From Gallionellaceae bacterium (GTDB taxonomy: Bacteria; Pseudomonadota; Gammaproteobacteria; Burkholderiales; Gallionellaceae), in assembly GCA_021731185.1 (NCBI GenBank), contig JAKFXW010000174.1, positions 1 to 10,899 of the forward strand: a stretch of 10,899 nt of DNA, given 5' to 3'. The notes under the pieces are model-generated. The model was not told the DNA's origin and ran no database searches. It saw only the letters and a program-made list of their open reading frames with translations. This document shows positions 6,036-10,899 of the stretch, piece by piece; within the stretch, counting starts at the first letter, position 1, and every line of letters begins with the position of its first letter. The position numbers and the translations under genes were made by a program.

Positions 6036-6250
6036 CTACGCGGGCAAATTGCTACGTTGCACCAAAGGCACGCAATCCGCTATCCGGCAAACCGTATGCG
6101 GAATTGTCAGCACGGCACTCGGAATCCTCATGTATACCGCATACACTCCGGTTCCTGCGTGCCATGCGCCTTGCACTTCTTCCCGCTCGCTGATTTAATC
6201 AGTGCTTTTCTAAAAAACTTTAATTATTATCAATTAACTGGAAATAAAAC
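6036..6250. repeat. Structured interspersed repeat copy B between dapC and dapD
   Basis: This 215-bp spacer carries a repeat-rich element at about 6067-6210. An outer inverted repeat GGCACGCA (6067-6074) / TGCGTGCC (6156-6163) encloses an inner one, GTATGCGG (6094-6101) / CCGCATAC (6137-6144). A related motif recurs as GGCACGCAATCC (6067-6078), GGCACTCGGAATCC (6114-6127) and, inverted, GGTTCCTGCGTGCC (6150-6163). The right part (6143-6210) aligns with 15-92 near the left edge of the window. It ends with CTGATT-T-AATCAG (6190-6202). TTGCAC (6171-6176) and TTTAAT (6194-6199), 17 bp apart, could act as a weak promoter for dapD. A weak open frame across this area shows no family features and is not called. 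The last 40 bp are AT-rich leader with CTGGAA (6238-6243) ahead of dapD. Confidence 0.65.
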
Positions 6251-7072
6251 ATGGAACAAGCGCAACAAATTATTGAAGCTGCCTTTGAACACCGCGCCGA
6301 TATTAACCCGCGTAATGTCGATGCAAAATTAAAGGATGCCATCCAAACTGTCATCGCACAGTTGGACAACGGCACGTTGCGTGTCGCCGAAAAAATCGCC
6401 GGGCAATGGATCACACACCAGTGGTTGAAAAAAGCAGTATTGCTATCTTTCCGCATTGAAGACAATACCTTTATCAAGGGGGGGTTCACAAATTATTACG
6501 ATAAAGTTCCCTCCAAGTTTGCCGATTACAACTCGCGCGATTTTCGTGAAGGTGGCTTCCGTGTTGTACCGCCTGCGGCTGCTCGGCGCGGTGCTTTCAT
6601 CGCATCCAATGTGGTGCTGATGCCATCCTATGTCAATATCGGCGCATACGTTGATACCGGAACAATGGTGGATACTTGGGCTACTGTAGGATCATGCGCG
6701 CAGATCGGCAAGAATGTACACCTCAGTGGCGGAGTGGGTATCGGCGGCGTGCTAGAGCCCGTGCAAGCCAATCCGACGATCATTGAAGATAATTGTTTCA
6801 TCGGTGCGCGCTCGGAAATTGTGGAAGGCGTGATCGTCGAAGAAGGCGCAGTGATTTCCATGGGTGTATACATCGGGCAAAGCACAAAAATTTATGACCG
6901 CGAAACGGGCGAGGTACATTATGGTCGCGTACCTGCTGGGTCGGTCGTGGTATCGGGCAATCTGCCATCAAAAGATGGTAGTTATAGTTTGTATTGTGCT
7001 GTGATCGTAAAAAAGGTCGATGCCAAGACCCGTGCAAAAGTGGGTATTAATGAATTGCTGCGCGGCATTTAA
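6251..7072 (+). CDS. dapD: 2,3,4,5-tetrahydropyridine-2,6-dicarboxylate N-succinyltransferase
   Basis: DapD transfers succinyl from succinyl-CoA to tetrahydrodipicolinate, the step before DapC. The 273-residue length matches the usual 274. The N-terminal helical domain (1-100) includes LDNGTLRVAEK and WLKKAVLLSFR. It is followed by FREGGFRVVPPAAARRGAFI and a left-handed beta-helix of hexapeptide repeats (about 105-220) with VLMPSYVNIGAYVDTGTMVDTWATVGSCAQIG, NVHLSGGVGIGGVLEP, DNCFIGARSEIVEGVIVEEG and SMGVYIGQSTKI. The C-terminus ends in VDAKTRAKVGINELLRGI. The family normally works as a trimer in the cytosol. CTGGAA at 6238-6243 supports the start. A 215-bp repeat separates it from dapC, so it may have its own promoter. 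Confidence 0.97.
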   Translation: MEQAQQIIEAAFEHRADINPRNVDAKLKDAIQTVIAQLDNGTLRVAEKIAGQWITHQWLKKAVLLSFRIEDNTFIKGGFTNYYDKVPSKFADYNSRDFREGGFRVVPPAAARRGAFIASNVVLMPSYVNIGAYVDTGTMVDTWATVGSCAQIGKNVHLSGGVGIGGVLEPVQANPTIIEDNCFIGARSEIVEGVIVEEGAVISMGVYIGQSTKIYDRETGEVHYGRVPAGSVVVSGNLPSKDGSYSLYCAVIVKKVDAKTRAKVGINELLRGI

Positions 7073-7178
7073 TTTTAGTTAATCTGGTTTAATCGATTTT
7101 TGAATTTTTTTCATCTGAAATTTAAATTAAGAAACCCAACCTGACCTTTTAGATTGGTAATCTGCGGAGAATCAAACC
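7073..7178 (+). promoter_or_regulatory. Candidate promoter and leader of the pilU-like gene
   Basis: This AT-rich spacer contains TTGAAT (7100-7105) and TAAATT (7123-7128) with 17-bp spacing, each matching four of six sigma-70 consensus bases. A small palindrome AGATT-GGT-AATCT (7151-7163) lies just ahead of the ribosome site GGAGA (7166-7170), which is 8 bp before the ATG. The palindrome could partly occlude the ribosome site or bind a protein. No strong terminator for dapD is seen. Confidence 0.35.
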
Positions 7179-8354
7179 ATGCTTATCACACCACTGTTGA
7201 AACTAGCCGTTGAAAAGCTTGCTTCCGATATTTTTATTTCAGCAGGCGCGCCAATCAACATCAAAGTTAATGGCGTTACCATGCCAGTTAACGCGCAGAG
7301 AATAGATGTCGCGACTGTGGAACGTATCGCCTATGAATTAATGACCCCCGGCCAAGCTAAAATTTTAGAGGAAACGTTGGAGCTGAATTTTCCCTTTCGC
7401 GACCCTGCCATAGGAGGAAATTATCGCGTTAACATATTTCGCCAGCGCAACAGCTTAGCGATTGTTTTGCGCCACATACGCAATAATATTGCGAGCATTG
7501 AAGACCTGCGCTTGCCTGGAATATTGAAGCAACTCATCATGGAAAAGCGCGGCCTGATTTTGGTGGTGGGTGCAACTGGCTCCGGGAAATCCAGCAGTCT
7601 GGCGGCGATGCTTCAATATCGCAACAACACCAGCACTGGCCACATTCTAACTATCGAAGACCCGGTTGAATATTTGTTCACGCATAATAAATCCATCGTC
7701 AATCAACGTGAAATCGGCACGGACACATTGTCCTATGGCAACGCGCTAGTCAGCGCCATGCGTGAAGCACCGGATGTATTGATGATCGGGGAAATTCGCA
7801 GCCGCGATACTTTGCAGCAAGCACTGATCTTTGCTCAAGCCGGACACCTTTGCCTGTCAACCCTGCACGCAAATAATAGCTACCATGCGCTGAATCGTAT
7901 CGTAAATTTCTTTTCGCATGATGCGCGTAAAGCCGTGCTGGCAGATTTATCGCTGTGCTTACGCGCAGTTATCTCACAACGTCTGGTGCGCAATATACAA
8001 GGCAAACAAGTGCCCGCCGTGGAAATTTTGCTCAACACGACGCTGATTTCTGATCTGATTAAAAATGACGAGATTGAAAAAATCCGTGAGGCCATCGAAA
8101 AGAGTGTCTCTCCTGGCTCACAGACTTTTGAGCAAGCGTTATATCACCTATACAAAAATGGGGAAATTACCAAGGAAGAAGCGATGCTGCACTCCGATTC
8201 TCCTAGCAATTTCTCCTCATTGGTTGATTATTCACAAACTTCAAAAACGAAAGCTTATGATCCTAATGCGACTCCTGCAACACCGCAGCCCTTACAGACC
8301 GCTGCTGATTTCGGCGACATCACACTTAACATTGATGTAGCCGATCTTAAATAA
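7179..8354 (+). CDS. pilU: PilU-type type IV pilus retraction ATPase
   Basis: This is a hexameric secretion-type ATPase of the PilT/PilU group that works at the inner-membrane base of type IV pili, where PilU assists PilT in retraction and twitching. The protein has 391 residues. An N-terminal PAS-like domain starts near KLASDIFISAGAPINIKVNG. The Walker A is GATGSGKSS (131-139), the Asp box TIEDPVEY (158-165), the Walker B DVLMIGEIR (199-207) and the His box HLCLSTLHANN (223-233). The LCLSTLHANN wording and SIVNQREIGTDTLSY are PilU-like rather than PilT-like. The last roughly 40 residues after SSLVDY form a Pro/Thr-rich and then acidic tail without an evident domain. No other pilus gene is in the window; it sits between dapD and dapE. 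PilU against a PilT paralogue is the main uncertainty. Confidence 0.9.
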   Translation: MLITPLLKLAVEKLASDIFISAGAPINIKVNGVTMPVNAQRIDVATVERIAYELMTPGQAKILEETLELNFPFRDPAIGGNYRVNIFRQRNSLAIVLRHIRNNIASIEDLRLPGILKQLIMEKRGLILVVGATGSGKSSSLAAMLQYRNNTSTGHILTIEDPVEYLFTHNKSIVNQREIGTDTLSYGNALVSAMREAPDVLMIGEIRSRDTLQQALIFAQAGHLCLSTLHANNSYHALNRIVNFFSHDARKAVLADLSLCLRAVISQRLVRNIQGKQVPAVEILLNTTLISDLIKNDEIEKIREAIEKSVSPGSQTFEQALYHLYKNGEITKEEAMLHSDSPSNFSSLVDYSQTSKTKAYDPNATPATPQPLQTAADFGDITLNIDVADLK

Positions 8355-8450
8355 ATTTACCAGCCACCCTTGCGGTGTTTTGTATTGCAAGCCCGCGCAA
8401 CCCTGTAACCACTCCTGAATATTTTTTGGCACTTTACATACCAGCTAACC
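8355..8450. other. pilU-dapE spacer with a weak terminator-like hairpin
   Basis: CACC (8365-8368) and GGTG (8374-8377) enclose a 5-nt loop and are followed by TTTT (8378-8381). The four-pair stem is short for an intrinsic terminator, so this is at best a weak one. The rest of the spacer, up to the dapE ATG, shows no clear ribosome binding site and no recognisable promoter. Confidence 0.3.
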
Positions 8451-9587
8451 ATGTCAAACACCCTCACACTCACCCAACAATTAATTGCCTACCGCTCACT
8501 CACTCCGCTGGATGAAGGCTGCCTGCCACTTATCAGTGCACGCCTGGCAGCAATCGACTTCAAAATTGAAATGATGCGCCACGGCAATGTCGATAATTTA
8601 TGGGCGCGGCGCGGCGAGAGCGGCCCATTGCTATGCTTTGCCGGTCACACCGATGTCGTGCCGACTGGCCCGGTAGAAAAGTGGCACAGCGATCCATTTA
8701 CCCCGACTATTCGCGATGGTCTGCTATATGGCCGAGGGGCTGCTGACATGAAAGGTTCGTTGGCAGCGTTTGTCACCTCGATTGAAAAATTTGTAGCGGC
8801 ACATCCCCAGCACACTGGCTCTATCGCCCTGCTGCTCACCTCGGATGAGGAGGGTGTGGCAGTAGACGGCACAGTGCGCGTGGTACAAGCCTTACAAGCT
8901 CGGGGAGAAAAAATGGATTATTGCATCGTGGGTGAACCCACCTCCGTAGCTAAAATTGGCGACACTATTAAAAACGGGCGTCGCGGCTCTCTCTCCGGCA
9001 CATTGACGGTTAAGGGCGTACAAGGACATATTGCCTATCCGCATCTGGTCAAAAATCCTATCCACCTCGCCTCACCTGCCATTGCTGAATTAGCGGCGGT
9101 AGAATGGGATAAAGGAAATGAATATTTTCCAGCAACTTCATGGCAAATTTCAAATATTCATGGTGGCACGGGCGCGACCAATGTGGTGCCGGGCACAGTG
9201 GAGATTGAATTTAATTTTCGCTTCTCCACCGCCAGCACCGTGCAGGCATTAAAAGATAAAACGCACGCGATACTCGACAAACACGGCCTGAGCTATGATT
9301 TAGTTTGGGTGCTATCCGGCAAACCTTACCTCACGCCACGCGGAAAATTGGTGGACGCAATCAGCGCAGCCATCTGGAAAATCACCGGGATAACAACCGA
9401 ACTTTCCACCACTGGCGGCACTTCAGATGGCCGCTTCATTGCCGATATTTGTCCGCAAGTGGTCGAGTTTGGCCCGCTCAATGCCACCATACATAAACTC
9501 AACGAATGCGTGGCTGTGGCTGATCTAGATACGTTGTCAGAAATTTATTACGCCACCATGGTCAATCTTTTAACAAACAAAACATGA
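8451..9587 (+). CDS. dapE: Succinyl-diaminopimelate desuccinylase
   Basis: DapE hydrolyses N-succinyl-LL-diaminopimelate to LL-diaminopimelate and succinate, using two zinc ions, in the cytosol. The 378-residue M20-family protein has all expected metal and catalytic residues. They are His66 and Asp68 in CFAGHTDVVP, Asp99 in GRGAADMKGS, Glu133-Glu134 in LTSDEEG, Glu162 in VGEPTS and His348 in NATIHKLNE. The dimerisation lid lies around GTLTVKGVQGHIAYPHL through NVVPGTVEIEFNFRFS. The ATG at 8451 gives the standard N-terminus although no clear ribosome site precedes it. Its stop overlaps the prmB start as ATGA (9584-9587), so the two are very probably translationally coupled. With DapC and DapD this covers three of the four succinylase-branch steps; dapF is not here. 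Confidence 0.97.
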   Translation: MSNTLTLTQQLIAYRSLTPLDEGCLPLISARLAAIDFKIEMMRHGNVDNLWARRGESGPLLCFAGHTDVVPTGPVEKWHSDPFTPTIRDGLLYGRGAADMKGSLAAFVTSIEKFVAAHPQHTGSIALLLTSDEEGVAVDGTVRVVQALQARGEKMDYCIVGEPTSVAKIGDTIKNGRRGSLSGTLTVKGVQGHIAYPHLVKNPIHLASPAIAELAAVEWDKGNEYFPATSWQISNIHGGTGATNVVPGTVEIEFNFRFSTASTVQALKDKTHAILDKHGLSYDLVWVLSGKPYLTPRGKLVDAISAAIWKITGITTELSTTGGTSDGRFIADICPQVVEFGPLNATIHKLNECVAVADLDTLSEIYYATMVNLLTNKT

Positions 9588-10489
9588 GCGTTCAACATCA
9601 TTGGCACAACACCGGCGAGTTGCACACATTACGTGACTGGCTGCGTTATGCCGTGAGCGCATTCAATGAAGCGCAATTAACATTTGGTCATGGCTCAGCC
9701 AATGCCTATGACGAGGCCGCGTATTTAATCTTGCACACCTTACATTTGCCACTGGATACGCTGACTCCATTTTTAGATGCACGCCTCACACTGCACGAAA
9801 AAAATGTGCTGCTGGCAATCTTAAAAAAGCGTGTAGAAAAAAAAGTGCCTGCTGCTTATTTAACCAATGAAGCATGGCTGGGGGACTTTAATTTTTACGT
9901 GGATGAGCGGGTCATTATTCCGCGCTCCTACATCGCCGAATTACTGCGCGACAGCGTACGACCGTGGATAGAGGAACCAGCCAGTGTGACCGATGTATTA
10001 GATATGTGTACTGGCAGCGGCTGTTTGGCTATTGTTGCCGCACACGCTTTTTCTAATGCGCAAGTTGATGCAGTCGATCTGTCAGTGGACGCATTACAAG
10101 TCGCGCAACGCAATGTTGGCAACTACCATTTAGATGCGCGTGTGAACTTAATTCAATCTGACTTATTTTCCGCATTGGCCAACAAAAAATATGATCTGAT
10201 AATCAGCAACCCGCCGTATGTGGATGCCCCATCCATAGCGGCACTTCCCGAAGAGTATCGCCACGAACCCGCACTGGCATTAGGCAGCGGCGAGGATGGT
10301 CTGGACGCAACACGTGCAATTTTGCAACACGCCGCCGCACATCTCAAACCGCATGGCATTTTGATTGTAGAAATAGGCCACAACAAAAGTGCGTTGGAAG
10401 CCGCCTACCCTGCCCTGCCCTTTACTTGGCTGGAAGTCAGCGCGGGGGATGAATTTGTATTCATGCTGCACCTGCATGATATGCAGTAG
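9584..10489 (+). CDS. prmB: Ribosomal protein L3 glutamine N5-methyltransferase
   Basis: PrmB methylates a glutamine of ribosomal protein L3 using S-adenosylmethionine. The 301-residue protein has a helical N-terminal recognition domain (about 14-95), the PrmB/HemK linker FYVDERVIIPRSYIAELL (104-121), the SAM motif VLDMCTGSGCLAI (138-150), acidic loop Asp165, and the catalytic NPPYVD (209-214). The segment EYRHEPALALGSGEDGLD is also typical. The extended N-terminus with LTFGHGSANAYDEAAYL, together with DMCTGSGC, favours PrmB over the release-factor enzyme PrmC. Its ATG overlaps the dapE stop by four bases, so translation is probably coupled. No functional tie to lysine synthesis is known; the pairing with dapE is positional. 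Confidence 0.92.
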   Translation: MSVQHHWHNTGELHTLRDWLRYAVSAFNEAQLTFGHGSANAYDEAAYLILHTLHLPLDTLTPFLDARLTLHEKNVLLAILKKRVEKKVPAAYLTNEAWLGDFNFYVDERVIIPRSYIAELLRDSVRPWIEEPASVTDVLDMCTGSGCLAIVAAHAFSNAQVDAVDLSVDALQVAQRNVGNYHLDARVNLIQSDLFSALANKKYDLIISNPPYVDAPSIAALPEEYRHEPALALGSGEDGLDATRAILQHAAAHLKPHGILIVEIGHNKSALEAAYPALPFTWLEVSAGDEFVFMLHLHDMQ

Positions 10490-10525
10490 TCAAATTTTTA
10501 AATCAGCAGATATTACATAGTCCCA

Positions 10526-10899
10526 ATGGCCGTTGATCACTACGAAAATTTTCCCGTTGCGTCAATTTTACTGCCACGGCATCTACGCCACGCCGTAGAA
10601 GTTATTTACAATTTTGCACGCCAAGCAGATGACTTTGCCGATGAAGGCACACTCACTGACACGCAACGCTTGGCGCATATTTCCGATTTCAGAGCAGAAC
10701 TCAACGCCATCGCTACCGATAAAACGCCACGCACGCCATTGTTTCGTGATCTGGCTGAAATCGTGCATCAACATCATTTACCCCTGCAATTTTTTCATGA
10801 TTTACTGGACGCTTTTGCGCAGGATGTCATCAAAAAAACCTATGACAATTTTTATGAATTGCAGAATTATTGCAAGCGCTCGGCCAACCCGATAGGCGC
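10526..10899 (+). CDS. hpnC: Squalene synthase HpnC, 5' part (runs off the right edge)
   Basis: The frame from ATG 10526 stays open to the window end, giving 124 residues of a protein expected to be about 280. It begins MAVDHYENFPVASILLP, the typical HpnC opening. It carries the aspartate-rich prenyl-synthase motif QADDFADEG, with DDFAD at 35-39, then HHLPLQFFHDLLDAFAQDV and ELQNYCKRSANPIG. HpnC belongs to the trans-isoprenyl diphosphate synthase fold and acts with HpnD and HpnE to make squalene from farnesyl diphosphate for hopanoids. No good ribosome site precedes the ATG. It follows prmB by 36 bp. HpnD and HpnE would be expected just to the right. Confidence 0.88.
   Translation, partial: MAVDHYENFPVASILLPRHLRHAVEVIYNFARQADDFADEGTLTDTQRLAHISDFRAELNAIATDKTPRTPLFRDLAEIVHQHHLPLQFFHDLLDAFAQDVIKKTYDNFYELQNYCKRSANPIG

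Noticed and set aside
6057..6332. Open frame of 91 codons between dapC and dapD
   Set aside because: It runs through the inverted-repeat element and into the dapD coding region in another frame, is rich in Arg/His/Asn/Cys, and shows no family features.
1..10899. CRISPR array, tRNA or rRNA gene, transposase, toxin-antitoxin pair or prophage genes
   Set aside because: Looked for regular spaced repeats, cloverleaf-like segments and the corresponding protein families on both strands; nothing supportable was found.

Overview
The window looks like ordinary chromosome from a betaproteobacterium, probably of the Nitrosomonadales type (Gallionellaceae or Nitrosomonadaceae-like). That placement rests on the gene order exbD-lpxK-ycaR-kdsB-adk, the run dapC-dapD-pilU-dapE-prmB, a closing hpnC hopanoid gene, and base composition judged by eye as near 50% GC with AT-rich spacers. 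No database search was possible, so genus-level identity is open.

Layout. Positions 1-105 are non-coding or the unidentifiable end of an upstream gene; they hold a hairpin and one copy of an interspersed repeat. From 106 to 3303, on the plus strand, lie exbD (inner-membrane proton-channel subunit), lpxK (lipid A 4'-kinase), ycaR (Trm112-like zinc-ribbon-like protein), kdsB (CMP-KDO synthetase, probable TTG start) and adk (adenylate kinase), closely packed like an operon. A GlcG/HbpS-like gene follows (3352-3759). It converges on a minus-strand EamA/DMT-type transporter (3819-4712), which is transcribed divergently from dapC. From 4827 to 10489, on the plus strand, are dapC, dapD, a PilU-type pilus ATPase, dapE and prmB. 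The window ends inside hpnC (10526 to the right edge).

How the genes work together. lpxK and kdsB supply two steps of lipid A-KDO assembly at the cytoplasmic face of the inner membrane; adk is housekeeping. dapC, dapD and dapE are three of the four succinylase-branch steps that lead to meso-diaminopimelate and lysine. PilU drives type IV pilus retraction, PrmB methylates ribosomal protein L3, and HpnC opens a hopanoid/squalene pathway.

I found no clear undescribed defence or mobile system. The unusual material is repeat DNA. An interspersed family appears at 15-92, 3304-3320 and 6067-6210. A hairpin-rich low-complexity stretch supplies an apparent 37-residue tail of LpxK. An 18-bp perfect repeat is shared by the lpxK tail and the interior of kdsB and is read in different frames in the two genes.
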